A stretch of 64,000 bases of DNA, from assembly GCA_037074615.1 (NCBI GenBank), contig CM073518.1:6200001-6264000 (forward strand), read 5' to 3'. Of this stretch, positions 11,375 through 23,600 are shown piece after piece (the first letter of the stretch is position 1; each line of letters starts with the position of its first letter). Origin of the DNA: Leucaena leucocephala. Lineage: Eukaryota; Streptophyta; Magnoliopsida; Fabales; Fabaceae. The translations under genes and the position numbers were made by a program. The notes beneath the pieces were generated by a model that saw only the letters and a program-made list of their open reading frames with translations, searched no databases and was not told the origin of the DNA.

Positions 11375-11644
11375 ATATTATTTTTTAAATTTTTATGCAA
11401 TTTTTGTGATTTAATTACAAAAATATTAAATAAAAAATAACTAAATAAATCAGAATCTAATAATATTGATAAATATTTTGATCATTATATAAAATATCAA
11501 ATTAGTTCAATTGCTTAAACATATTTAAAATTAAAATAAAATTGTTTCATTTATACATAAATTTTATATAGAAGGACCAATACTAGGAGTAGAAGAACTA
11601 GGTGCATGTGGTTGCTCCTTCTGCATCAAGGCAGCAAATTGACC

Positions 11645-13271
11645 TTATATCCTTTGCTCCATCTGTTCCATTAGTCTCTGTTCAAATTGCACACGCTCTT
11701 GTTGTATCTTTGCACGCTCTTCTTCCATCTTTGTAAGCTCAGCCTCTATTTTTTCTCTCTCCTCTTGAAATTTTTTATCAAACTCTTCTTGCAATTGGGC
11801 ATGCACACTCTGCACGACTAAACTATCAGTAGATTGAGGGCGATTTCTCTTCCTTGAAGGCTCTGCTCCATACCCTTTTCCTCGTACATAACCTAACCTC
11901 TTACCAAGAACTGTCGCCAATATTTCCTCTGACGTCATTCGAGCATCACTCTCTAAATCTTGGTTTTGTTCTTGAGAAAGTTTGTGCATACGACTCTATA
12001 ATAAAAACATATCAAACTATTAGATTAAAAATAAATTTAAATCAAAATAAAATATTAAACTACAATGCGTACATGAAGCTATTCAGAGTGTGGATCAACC
12101 CATACTACTTGTCCTTCTAATGTCTTCCTAGTATGCGTTATCTCCCACAGTTGGTCAGGAGGGATAGGTTGTCCAGTAGTAAGATCTCTCTATAAAATAG
12201 TAACATACAAGAAAATACAAAGAATATATTTTAAAATAAAAAAAGGATTGAAAACTTAAATTATAGTGGTGATAGATTGAACTTATTGTAGCATATTCAA
12301 TCTCTACAAATGATCGAGGACCACAAGTATGTTTAGTCATTTATTTTTCTCAATTTATCATGTTTCTTGCACTTTTGTTCTACAACAAAATGTAGTAACT
12401 AATAAGAATTTATTGACAATAAAAAATATAATTTATTTAGAAGGATAGTGGTATACCTGAAACATGTCAAATTTAAAATATATTAATAACCATTCCCAAT
12501 CTTACAAATTAATAGTTTGAGGAGGATCAGCCAACATATCCTCATCAGTCTCATATTTCTTATAGTGAGAGTGCAGATTGTTCTTCCAATTTCTGAATGC
12601 ATTTTGTAAAATAATTGATATAGCCATATGAAACTTTTCTTCAGTAATTGTATCAGCAGGTTCAAATTTATCCTAAAATAAATAAATATAAACACTTTAT
12701 ATAATGATATAAATAAACTAAAGTAAGTATAAAAATTTGACATAAATAATACCTTTATTTTTAAAATCTTATCATGGCCATATTTTTAAAAATATTCTTT
12801 CAGTTACCTCCACCATCCTTGAAAGAAACTGTGGTTCTAAGAGTTAAACCACAATAATTAGAAAAGTCTTTTGCTTCTGGACCGATTGCTCTTGACATAG
12901 AATATGAAAATTTGACTCGAATCTTTGCTCCTTGTACGGTTCTCAAATTCACGTTAATAGATTTATAAACTCCTCTGCGCTTGTTGATTGTAGTAGAAGA
13001 GCCTATCATTAAAATTCAATTAGAACAATTAAATGTTAAATGTGATGTAAATCAATTATTATAAAATTGAAGCAAACTTATATGCACTACTATTTTGAGT
13101 ATGGGTAGTAGGAGGAGAGTTGACAGGTATTTCCTCAAGTTGCTGTTGTAGTGATGGAGGTGAAGTAACAGGTCTTAATTGAGGTGTAAAGCATGTATCT
13201 CGATTATTTGTGTTGTCATGAGATATAACAGAAAGGCATTTCCCACCTCGACCTCTCTTTAAAACTGACAT
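11645..13271 (-). CDS. TNPA-like CACTA accessory protein (Transposase_24 type), multi-exon
   Basis: Coding pieces run on the minus strand: 13271-13065 (basic N-terminus, then Pro/Gln-rich), 13009-12800 (SMSRAIGPEAKDFSNYCG), about 12680-12483 (EEKFHMAISIILQNAFRNWK), about 12345-12300 (TKHTCGPRSFVEIEYAT), 12190-12095 (PIPPDQLWEITHTRK then GQVVWVDP) and 11989-11645. The last piece ends in a long Glu/Lys/Gln coiled coil. This order and these motifs match the plant Ptta/En/Spm proteins that bind subterminal repeats and assist transposition. Exon edges are approximate. One piece reads through a possible stop near 12505, so integrity is uncertain. The neighbouring GTCGCC repeats are its likely targets. 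Confidence 0.65.
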
Positions 13272-13359
13272 ATCTTACAAAAATATATATTTGAATAAAA
13301 TCTACCATATCAATAAAAAAGATCTCATGAAATAACAAATCTAATTGTCTTCACGTTCA

Positions 13360-13966
13360 AAACCAAAAGTTACTTCATAATCTCAATGTTACTATTAGAA
13401 GAATTGATAGTTTCATACTGTGATGGATTGGCGCATATAGTAAGAGAGGATGTAGGTGGTGATGATCCTATGAATCCTAACTCTATCTTTCCCAACTTAC
13501 GCACTGTTCAAATCAATAGCTGTCGCAAGTTGGAATATGTCTTTCCAGCTTCTTGTTCTAGAAGCAAAAAGAGCTGAAGAAGTCTCAAGAAATAAAGGAT
13601 CCACCATCTACACATTCCAATACTCGTCAAGCTATGCTACATACATCTGATGTGGGTACATCAACTCAAGTCCAAACACATACGGAAGAAGCCAAAGGGA
13701 AACAAGAAATAAACTCAACAGAGGTATGCCTATACATTGCAAGAACAACCCTAATGAACCAACTAATAAATACTTTTGTCTTCTCTTTTACTGATGAATT
13801 TAAACCGTAAAGGAACTTGTTCGCATCTTACTTTCTTATTTCTTGTGTTGTTGCTCAGGATTTTGAGCAAGAACCAAAGAACAATGACTTTAAACAGCAC
13901 GCATCAAATAAAACCCCAAAGAATCTGTTGCCAGACTTCAGCTTTTATTGTTAGTCACCATTTGGT
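13360..13966 (+). pseudogene. NLR leucine-rich-repeat fragment captured by the CACTA element
   Basis: Reads LLLEELIVSYCDGLAHIVRED, then FPNLRTVQINSCRKLEYVFPAS, the typical C-terminal LRR pattern of plant CC-NBS-LRR resistance proteins. A frame change near 13575 leads into an exon-like tail ending at a GAG|GTATGCC donor (about 13720). A further exon-like block follows a CTCAG acceptor at about 13858 and ends near 13955. No NB-ARC, P-loop or start region is present. Host gene pieces inside CACTA ends are well known. The fragment is opposite in strand to the element's own gene. Whether it is transcribed is unknown. Confidence 0.75.
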
Positions 13967-14599
13967 ATTATAGAGAAATATGAATGAATTTCTTGTATAT
14001 TCTTAATCAGAATGAGAAAATATATACATGAGAGATGAGCCTAGGTATTAATGGCTCATTAAGAGGGAATAATATCATATTAGATCCTACACTAATTATA
14101 ATATATTTACAAGTACCATGCAGGGTATCAAAAGAAAGAAATATTTAACTAGCAAGCTACTGCTTGTGATGAATCAAAGATGATAACTTCCTTAGTTTAT
14201 TTATAAATTTTAAATAATGGTAAAGAAATTGAAAGATCTATTATATATTTTTCAAAAGATCCAAACTTATGTGTATAATGAATAGAGATACACTGATGCT
14301 GAATAAAATTTGTCTCTTGATGTTGTAGAAGAAAGTTATTGAGGAAGTTGCCATTGAACAAAAAAACAAAAAAACAAATTAGCAATGGCATTCACAATAG
14401 GAATTATAGATGTATATACTTTTTCCCATTACATTGCACCCGTTCTAGGAATTATATACTTTATGTGTATTCATAAATCAGTTTTGATTTGCTTTCAACA
14501 ACCTCAAAACATATAAGCGCTATCTATTTATGTAGTGTCTCTTGTTTTGTTTAAACTTGCTTTGGATGTCACTTATAATATGCAGCATTATTGGCTGCA

Positions 14600-15445
14600 A
14601 TTCTTTTCTTAAAACTTACTGCTTTAAGTGAGTAGAGAAGCTAATAAAATACAGTGGTCTAGGGCGTTGATTTCTTTTGATTTTGTTCGACGGAGGTACA
14701 GATCGCAGGGTAGGGTCATTTCTATCTGAGGTTATAGAGGACTTAATGAATGATTTCAACTCATTTCATCTTCTATTATTGTTCAAAGGTTTAGAGAAAT
14801 AGCATAGAAGACTATAAAGAAAGATTGGCCAACACACGAACCAAACAGATGGGGAATAAGGATAAGAATTACATGATTGAACTCACTCCACTCAGCGCTT
14901 TCATCTTACTCTACTGTATACTTCCTCATCTAATTTTTGCTACACAAATTTGCCCCTGCAATCTAAACTGGGTATTCAATCTTCCCCGTTCCCAATCCTC
15001 TGAATATGAAATCCATTAACAAAGAATAGAGACCAAATCCTATAAGAATGATTTCAACAAGATAAAATGCCATCCATATCTTCGACCTCAAACAGAAAAC
15101 CCCAATCTGAATGTGATATCGTAAAACACCAACTCTTCCGGAAACAAAGCAGGAAAAAGAAAAGAAACCACCAACAATCCAAATCAGATTGCCCAACACA
15201 CAACCAGAAAGAGGCTTTAGAGGACTCACCTCAGATGGTAGACGGCGCTGTAAAGCTTCCTCTCCTCCTCCTCCGAAGATGGCAACTCAGCTGACGATAG
15301 GGTCACCGGTGAGTCTGAATCTGTTGCCTACACTCTTCGACCTTTCCTCCGACGACGACGGCCTCCGACTACAACTCAGACTCTCGCTCTCGCTCTCGCT
15401 TTCCCTTTCTCGCTATCTCTCACACTGACGATGGCTGAAGGTGTT
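14600..15445 (-). other. Possible captured 5' UTR exon and first intron of a host gene
   Basis: On the minus strand a GC-richer, purine/CT-patterned block (15445-15217) ends at a strong donor, CTGAG|GTGAGTCC, followed by a T-rich stretch typical of a plant first intron. No ATG-led frame is evident in the block, so it looks like an untranslated first exon. The base composition differs from the surrounding element. The source gene was not recognised. Confidence 0.4.
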
Positions 15446-15645
15446 TGGGCACGGATTTTCCCCCTTTTGGGCGCGGGCTAGGAAAATGCATAGAATCACA
15501 CTTTTTGCAGCGACAAAAATGTTACCGCAGATACTATGACAAAAGATTGCCCTTACTTACCTTCTGCGGCGACACAAAAAATTGCAGCTGAAGGTCTAAC
15601 TTTCAGCGACGACAAAATAGTCGTCGCTAAAAGTCTTTCTTTTCT

Positions 15646-16335
15646 CAAATAATTTTTAAAAAATAATCTACTTAATAAAATAACGTTATTTTTTCCCCAA
15701 TAGCTTCTTCACTGATTAGAGGATTTTTTTAAATTTTCTTTATAAATGATAACTTCTAATTATTTTTCTTAAATTTTCTAATAAATAGGCATTTAATTGC
15801 TGAAAAATAACTATTAAATTATTTAGATCTCTTTTGGGAAAATAAACTCTTTCATAATTTTCTAAACCCCAAAATACTCATTTTATGATTTTTTCCCTTC
15901 ATTTTCTCAAATACTTTTTATAAAAGTTAGGATGTTATATAAAATGTAGCAATAGATGACATATGCAACAGTAATTAAAAATGTATGTATGTATTTTACG
16001 TCTATTCTTTTTTTCGATTTCTCACACATACATCTCCCTCTCTCTATCCCCTCCCCCACATTGTCTCTTACACACATATACTAACTCTCACGCTTATTGA
16101 CTAACATTAATTATAATATCTCTCTCTCATACATATACCCCTCCTTCATCTCCTTCTTTTGCAGACATTACATTATTATCTGTATAATCTTTCTTTACTA
16201 CAATAACATGTGAAATTTTTTTATTTATTATTTAGAAATTATATTATTCAATAATTTAATTCTATATATTAGATAGTTGCTTTATACCCCAATATTTTTG
16301 GAACTACATAAAAGTGTAGAAAAAAAATTTCATTA
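15646..16335. other. AT-rich insert between two subterminal arrays of the CACTA element
   Basis: No coding or repeat identity is recognised. It separates the GGCGAC-rich blocks at 15505-15640 and 16340-16470 and includes CT-rich runs at 16010-16160. Confidence 0.45.
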
Positions 16336-16662
16336 TTGACCTTTAGCGGCGACAAATAAAAGTCACCGCTGAAAGTGCTGCTTTTAGCGACGACAAATAA
16401 TGTCGTTGCTGAATGTCTATTTTCAGCGGCGACTTGTTTTGTCGCCGCTAAAAAGTCGTCGCCAAAACTAAATTTTTTTGTAGTGCTTTATGCCATTTCC
16501 CCCCGCTCTCTCTCTCTCTCTGTGAAACCCTCATGCATGGGTAGGTTTTACCCGCCCCTTTTCCCACCGTGGCCGCCGCCGCAAGCACTCAACGAATGGC
16601 GGTGGCAACTTCATCCACCTCCACCTCCTCGACATCATTTCTCAGTTTCTTCCCATATCCAA

Positions 16663-19345
16663 ATGAATGACACCGTCGTGCTCCCCATCATTTGTGGTCC
16701 TGTCTGCGAGGGTCGAACTGATGGCATCTTCTTGAGAAAACCCTTTGACATACACCTTCCCTTTCATCCTCTTCGAGTTCTTTGTCGTCATCCTCCACAC
16801 ATCATTCGTTTCCTCCTTAAGCCTCTCAAACAACCTAAGATCATCTCCGAGATTATCGTACGTAAGCTTCTCATCCTTGTTATCTCTTGCATAATTGTAT
16901 ATACGTATCTCTAGTGTATCTTGTCCCCACAATTTGATTCAAAACTTTTGTATCTTTAAGGCCAGCATCTTGCTGCTACCCATATTTCTGAGACACAAAA
17001 CATGGTTTGCAAAGAATGAACTTCCCAGAAATGCCGAGTTTGTGGTCAACAATATTGGCGTAATGGGCTTCATGTTCTTTCTTTTCGTGGATGGCGTGAA
17101 AATGGACACTAGCCTCATTCAAAAAAGGGGCAAAAATGTAAAAAAAAAAGGGGGGGGGGGGAACATATTTCTATAGCTTTGATGATGAGTATACTCGTTC
17201 CCTCAATATCAGCTTTTTCTGTGGCAATGACTTGGAGAAAGAACATGGACCAAGAGCTCGTCAAGATAACTTCATTAGGAGGCATTGATCATGGGACTCT
17301 CGTCATGCCCAATACTATTCATCGTTCTCAGAGAGAACAACCTTCTCAGCTCCGAAGTGGGTCCATCAGCTATATCCACTGGTCTAATTGGTGACTTCGT
17401 TTGTATAACCATAGCAGTGGTGTTTGAGGCTGGAAAACAAGGAGATACAGGAGCCATGCATGCTTTGTGGTTTATGATCTCCCTAGCAGTTTATTCGGTT
17501 ATTTTTTTCGTACTTATTTGAAGAGGGATGGTGTGGATTGGTGATATAACCCCAGAAGGGTACGCAGTGAAATCGGATTATGTGACCTTGATTCTGTTGG
17601 GGATTTTCTTGGCGTCGTTTATGACTGACTTGGTCGGCTTATCGATCGGAGCCGGGGCGTTATGGCTAGGATTGGTGATTCCGGCCGCTGGTCCTCGTCC
17701 TCCTTTGGGGACAAAGAGTTTGGAAAAGATAGAGACAGTTATGACAGTTTTTTATGCCATTCTCGTTCCTTTTGATCGGATATAACACTGATGTTTATGC
17801 CATGATTGCTGCTGGTTGGTCCTATGTTCATCCATTGTTCTGCATGGCTTTAACTGCATATTTGACCACGTTTTTCTCCACATGGTTTACTACTATCTAT
17901 TGGCGAATGCCTTTCAGAGATGGATTACCCCTCAGTCTCATCTTGAGCTTAAGAGGCCAGATTGAACTTATTATGCATTGGCCGGACAAAAAGGTAAGCT
18001 CATCTGCCACACAATGTGTATATATATATATTTCTTCGATATTTTTTAGATAAATTAAGAAAACTAAATAAATCAATTAATTATAATAAATTTTAACCCC
18101 TCAAAACAAATTTATATTATAGACCTTTTAAAATATCTAAATTAATTAACTAATTCATATATTAATTATAATTAATTAATTAATTTAATTTTTTAATCTA
18201 TTTAAAAAAAATTAATTAGTTCTTATAAAGAGAGGATAATAGTATATAGGTTTAACTTAACCGTGAAACATACATACGCAGATGATAGAGCCACCAGGAT
18301 ACACGATATTAGTGCTGATGACAATAGCGGTGACAGCAATATTCACTCCTTTGATCATGATCCTGTACGATCCATCAAAGCCATACATGGTGAACAAGAG
18401 GAGAACCATCCAACATACTCCTCCCGGCACAGACCTGGACAGAGAAAGCATAAATGGCATCATCAACCTCCTCGAACTTTCTGCTCCCACCTCAGGGAAC
18501 CCCATGTCAATCTTCGCCCTTCACCTCATCGAGCTCTTAGGCCGAACCAACCCCGTGTTCTTCGACCACGATGAACAACAAGTCCCTCCCAAATACAAAT
18601 GCATCCAAACCATCAATGCCCTCACGCAATTTCAGAGCGTTAAAGGCTTCGATTCTGTTAAGCTTCGTTTGTTCACAGCCATCACAAGTAAACAAACCAT
18701 GTACCAAGATATATGGGAGGTAGCTTTAGAGAACAAAAACACTCTGATCGTCTTATCCCTTTATCAGGGAGCTATCACTCATAACCTAGAAGGAGCAATA
18801 GTATCGGGGGATGGAGCAAGAACGGTGATATCCAATGTTTTAACTCAAGCTCCTTGCTCCGTCGGGATTCTTGTCGACAAGAGGGAGAATATCGGGATCT
18901 TCCTCAGAGGACAAGATAGTATGAATGGTTCGTTTGGTCGGCAGGACTGAAGCTTGCGGTGTTGTTTCTGGGAGGGGTGGATTGTAGAGAGGTTTTAGTT
19001 TATGCGGATCGAACGGGGGCGGAGAACTAAGGTTTGAGTTTGACGGTGGTGAGGTTTCTGGGGTTTAACAACGAAGGAGATGGAGACGGAGAAGAAGCTG
19101 GACGACGGAATGATGACGTGGTTCTGGGTGAAGAATGAACGGAACGAGAAGGTGGAATACAGAGAGGTGGTGGTTGAGGACGGGGAGCAGACGGTGGGGG
19201 CGATTGGGACGATGAACGATGGAAGTTATGAGCTGTGGATTGTGGGGAGGAGACGGGGGATGAACCCTGTGATTCTGAGTGGGTATCTAATTAGAGTGAG
19301 AATGAAGATTTAGGAGTGATAGATTATTTTGCGTCTGTAGATTTT
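16663..19345 (+). pseudogene. Cation/H+ exchanger (CHX family) pseudogene
   Basis: CHX proteins are about 800-residue CPA2 monovalent cation/proton antiporters of endomembranes or plasma membrane. Family blocks occur in order but in changing frames: N-terminal LKPLKQPKIISEI (about 16815-16855), VNNIGVMGFMFFLFVDGVKMD (17040-17105), PSAISTGLIGDFVCITIAVV (about 17365), ITPEGYAVKSDYVTLILLGI (about 17540), YWRMPFRDGLPLSLILSLRG (about 17900), then the C-terminal domain from 18282 (YDPSKPYMVNKRRTI, LTQAPCSVGILVDKR). A GT-AG intron spans 17994-18281. Lesions include frame changes near 16765, 17290, 17765 and 18940. An A-run next to a G-run (about 17140-17161) wrecks one frame. A TAG replaces the usual Trp in the NWSENEDLGV-like tail (about 19292). 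The CACTA element lies just upstream and may have severed its promoter. Confidence 0.88.
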
Positions 19346-20572
19346 AGTAGTTCTGCTTCTGTTTTAGTTATACAGCAGCAAATAGGGTAAATGGTTTTGT
19401 TTCAACAACATTATTGTTAAGAACAATCAGCAACTTCTATAGTTTAGGGCTGTATGTATATATTGCGTACGAACTTTCCAACTCTATATCAGTAACTGGT
19501 ATTTTTTTTATACTAAAAAATTTAGATAATTTCGACACCGGTCCCCCACTCAGGTCAGGGTACAGCCCCAAAATTTAGATAGCGTTTACAGAGGACTTAC
19601 GAGATCGCATACTAAAGGAGGTCTCATAACGACAGCACAAATCGAACTAGCTTCCTTGTGGAATATGAATATATTTTTTACTATCTGTGCTAATTCTTAA
19701 CTTGCCCTCTTTGTTCCTATGATAATTTGGATGCACAAATTCACTGGATACAGGCCCAATGAATTCAACCAATTTGGCAAGTCCAACAAATTCACTGGAT
19801 ACAGGCCCAATGAATTCAACCAATTTGTCAAGTCCAAGCCCAAAAGCTTTTACAAGCTTTTATTTTTTGTTACGGTAACATGTTTTTGGAGTTAGGGATC
19901 AGACTTTTGGGTGCAAACTCCAGGACAAGTGCTTATATTTTTAGTATAATTATATTTAATCGAATAAAAACAAGGGAAATTTAAGATTTAAGAATAAGCT
20001 TAAAATACCAATAAGAAAAGTTAATTAAATGATAAGTAATAGACAAAAATTCTGATTACTACCTTAACCTCAAGTTTTCCCCCAATGAACAACCTGCTCA
20101 CAATTTATAATAATATATTCAATTCAATGACTGGAAATACGACACAAATAAAATCAGTGGTTATCAAGGATTACATTACATCTTGTAAACTCTTAACAAA
20201 TCTAATCCAGAGAACTTAGAGAAGTACAACGTGGACCGTACGATCAATTCACCACGAAGTTTTCCCAGAAGGTGAACGTTCCATGAAGTTGAGTCACAGC
20301 ATAAGGGGATTTCCTCACCTGCAGCGGATCGTGATTTTGTGACAGAAATCCTCAGCTTAATCCATAGCTCCCCTGGCCTCTCACAGATTTGTCTTCGAAG
20401 CCACGTGCTCCTCTGGTCCTCGTCGTGTACTCGTCTTCTTCAGCTTGATACGCCGACCCTGTCACTACCTGCGCACATTTAGCCCTCGTCGCTGGGAGCT
20501 GTGACCTGTGATACAGTGGTACTCCTTCTGAAACCCTAATGTCAAGCAAGGGATCATTCAGCTGGAGCTCCA
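19346..20572. other. Intergenic, with a 48-bp tandem duplication
   Basis: No large gene is supported. Two adjacent copies of a block of about 48 bp (starting AATTCACTGGATACAGGCCC) lie at about 19739-19836 and differ by one or two bases. The part near 20220-20570 may belong to a small minus-strand transcript described separately. Confidence 0.55.
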
Positions 20573-20575
20573 TAC
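20355..20575 (-). CDS. Small hypothetical ORF, head-to-head with SNX2
   Basis: An ATG at 20573-20575 opens a frame of about 73 codons (begins MELQLNDPLLDIRVSEG) that closes before 20352. A CTGCAG|GTGAGGAA donor-like site follows on the same strand near 20315. Composition is charged and soluble with no membrane segment or known domain. It starts only about 85 bp from the SNX2 start on the opposite strand, so the two could share a promoter. It may equally be SNX2 upstream sequence with a chance frame. Confidence 0.25.
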
Positions 20576-20659
20576 CCGGGAACAAATTTATTGATTGAAG
20601 TTATTCGATTTGGCGTTCAGAGTTCGAATTTTTATCTCTTACATTGGTAAAGAAGAAAA

Positions 20660-23600
20660 ATGATGGACTCTGAGGATCAGGGCGTCGAGGAAGCTCATCT
20701 CTATGCTTCCAAGGAAGAAATGGAAAATCTCGTCCTAGATGATCCCTTAAGCAGCAAATCGTACTCGAATTACCGTAGCACCATGTCAACCCTCTCCGAC
20801 AACCAGCACCCGCTCTCGCGGCCGATCGCGGCGACCCCGGCAGACTCCGATCCTCTGCTATCCCCGCCACATTTTAGCGAATTTGGGAACCCTAGAGCCC
20901 CTGATAATTCTTACATTGACCCGCCGTCGTATGGTGATGCGAATTTTAGCCCTTTCAATGAGAATAACGGTAATGATGTCAACGTCGTTGACAGTCCCAC
21001 CCAAAGTTCGGACAGTTCTCAGAGTTTCTCCAGATCGTCTTCGAGCTCGGAATATTTGAAAATCACCGTGTCCAACCCGGTTAAGGAGCAAGAAACCTCG
21101 AATTCGATGTTGCCAGGCAGCAATACTTATGTTACCTATTTGGTTACAACGAGAACTAACATCGCAGAGTTTGGTGCATCAGAATTTAGTGTCAGGAGAA
21201 GGTTTAGAGATATAGTGACGCTATCGGATCGGTTGGCGGAGTCATATAGAGGGTTTTTTATACCACCAAGGCCAGACAAGAGTATAGTGGAGAGCCAGGT
21301 GATGCAAAAACAAGAATTTGTGGAGCAAAGGAGGGTGGCATTGGAGAAGTACTTGCGCAGATTGGCAGCACACCCGGTGATAATGAAAAGCGATGAGTTC
21401 AAGGCGTTCTTGCAGGTTCAGGGAAAGCTTCCGCTACCCACGACAACGGATGTAACGTCAAGGGTGCTTGATGGGGCAGCGAAGCTTCCAAAACAGTTGT
21501 TGGGTGAAAGTGTGATTGCACCCAATGAGGTTGTGCAGCCAGCGAAAGGGGGAAGAGATTTTATGAGGTTGTTAAAGGAGTTCAAACAGTCCATGGTGAA
21601 TGATTGGGGAAGTTCAAAGCCACCGGTGGTGGAGGAGGACAAGGAATTCTTGGAGAAGAAGGAAAGGATCCAAGAGCTTGAGCTGCAAATCACCAATGCA
21701 TCTCGACAGGTATTTTCTGGAGGAGTTATATTATCATCTCACCAATGTTTAAGGAGTTGTGTTTATTTTTCCCTGTCTGCCACTTTGTCTAATATCTTGT
21801 TTCTTAAATTCTTATACCGGTGCATGATTATTCTTTTTGTTGTCGTTTTTTGCTTGTGCGTCAAATTTCTTGCAGGCAGAATCACTTGTCAAATCTCAGC
21901 AAGATATGGGAGAAACTATGGGAGAATTAGGGCTGGCATTCATTAAATTGACAAAATTTGAGAATGAAGAGGCTGTCTTGGACAGTCAGAGAGTAAGAGC
22001 TACTGACATGAAAAGTTTGGCAACGGGTGCTGTCAAGGCTAGCAGATTCCATCGAGAATTGAATGCTCAAACTGTGAAGCATTTGGTAAAATACAAAATA
22101 TTTTTATATACGTTTCAAACTTCATATTTCCCATTAAGTTGTATGTTTGCATTCACTTAACTTCGTGAATTTCTCTTAATATGCCATAAAAAAGTCAGTG
22201 ATCAACGAAATAATTGCACAATCTTGTAATAGCTTTCAAATTATATTGATTGCAGCATTGATTGGCATTTTTTTTATTCCGGAACGTTGTCTTTATCTTA
22301 GGATAACCCATTCAATATGATGATGATTTTCTAATTTATGCCTGGCAGGACACTCTTCATGAATATCTCGGGTTAATGCTGGCTGTCCATGGCGCATTCT
22401 CAGATCGCTCAAGTGCACTATTGACTGTGCAGACTCTTATATCAGAACTATCATCATTGCATTCAAGGGCTGAAAAACTTGAAGCAGCGTCATCAAAAAT
22501 TTTTGGAGGTGACAAATCAAGGATTAGCAAGTTAGAGGAGCTAAAAGAAACCATAAGAGCTACTGAGGATGCCAAACATGTTGCAACTAGAGAATATGAG
22601 CGGATCAAGGTAGGCTTTACATGTTTTATGTTATTTGTTTCATTATCTAAATAGATTATGGATATTGGATAATATGTAATCCAAAATGCTATCAAGTTTG
22701 GTTGTGTGAGAGTCCGCTGCTTCAAGTTCAAAGAACTCCCTTAATCATATTTTCTTTGTTTTGCAATCAATCACATTTATGTTTTGTGCAATTTCTTGGC
22801 CCTCATACAATTGCATTCGAGTTGTATTGAAAACTTGCCCATTGCATACTTCAATTTAGTTAGTTTTAACTGTCTTAGCTTGTAAATCTGTAAAATTATT
22901 TCTTCGCATATCCATCCCCAATGGAAACACTTTGAAGCATAGATGAGTTTTATTTTGGTTTGTTGAGATTCAGTCCCAGGTATTTAGGCCAAAAAAAAAA
23001 AAGGTAACAGGGTAACCCGTTTTTAGGAATCAGAATAAGCGTCTGGCTAGTTAAACTTGTAAATGCCAAGTTGGGTGGGATTTAATGTACTATTCATAGG
23101 ATTGCTTTGCATGCTCTTTTCTATTATCTTTTCCCAGATGGAGGCCACCGTAATTTCCTCTTTTAGCACCTTTACTTGATTTGATTTATTGGATCTTTGT
23201 TTAAAGTTAATACACCGTTACAGGATAAGACCTTGTAGGGTTGGCCATCTTCATTCTTGTTTAAATTGCTGTTTCCTTGTGCGGCATCAACTTCCCCCCA
23301 GCCCACACCGATCTGTTTTGAAGAAAGCATTTTGTTCTTACCTGAATTTTGTCAAAAATATCTCTGCGGAGTTGCTTTGCATAGTTTTTATTCTTAAATG
23401 ATGGTTCATTTCAGAGCTACTTGTGTGAAATATGAATCCTAATCTGCTAATATCAAATTCATTTGATGCATTAACTTTTTTCATCATTTTTCTGTTACGT
23501 AGTTTGAACATCTCTTATGATTTGTTCCGTGTCTTCTAATTTGGCCGTGCTGACAGCATCCTATATGTTAGAATCATGTGGATTTTAGTATGTTATAAGG

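Larger units (their letters stand above)
11079..16485. mobile_element. CACTA (En/Spm) DNA transposon with captured host gene pieces, 5,407 bp
   Basis: The left end is CACTGCAAAAAAATT (11079) and the right end, on the other strand, is CACTACAAAAAAATT (16485). Both are flanked by the same 3-bp duplication CTT (11076-11078 and 16486-16488), diagnostic of CACTA elements. Subterminal regions are loaded with GGCGAC/GTCGCC motifs at 11100-11375, 15505-15640 and 16340-16470. Inside are a TNPA-like gene (minus strand), a captured NLR fragment and a likely captured first exon. The large TNPD transposase (Transposase_21 type) was not seen, so the element is probably non-autonomous and moved by a relative. 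It lies about 180 bp before the CHX pseudogene start. Confidence 0.92.

Noticed and set aside
11115..11440. Arg-rich and SPPK-repeat frames on both strands
   Set aside because: They arise from the 36-bp subterminal repeat of the CACTA element.
16375..16662. Long frame running from the CACTA end into the CHX pseudogene
   Set aside because: Its first 100 codons are transposon end and a Pro-rich leader. Only the part after 16663 resembles CHX.
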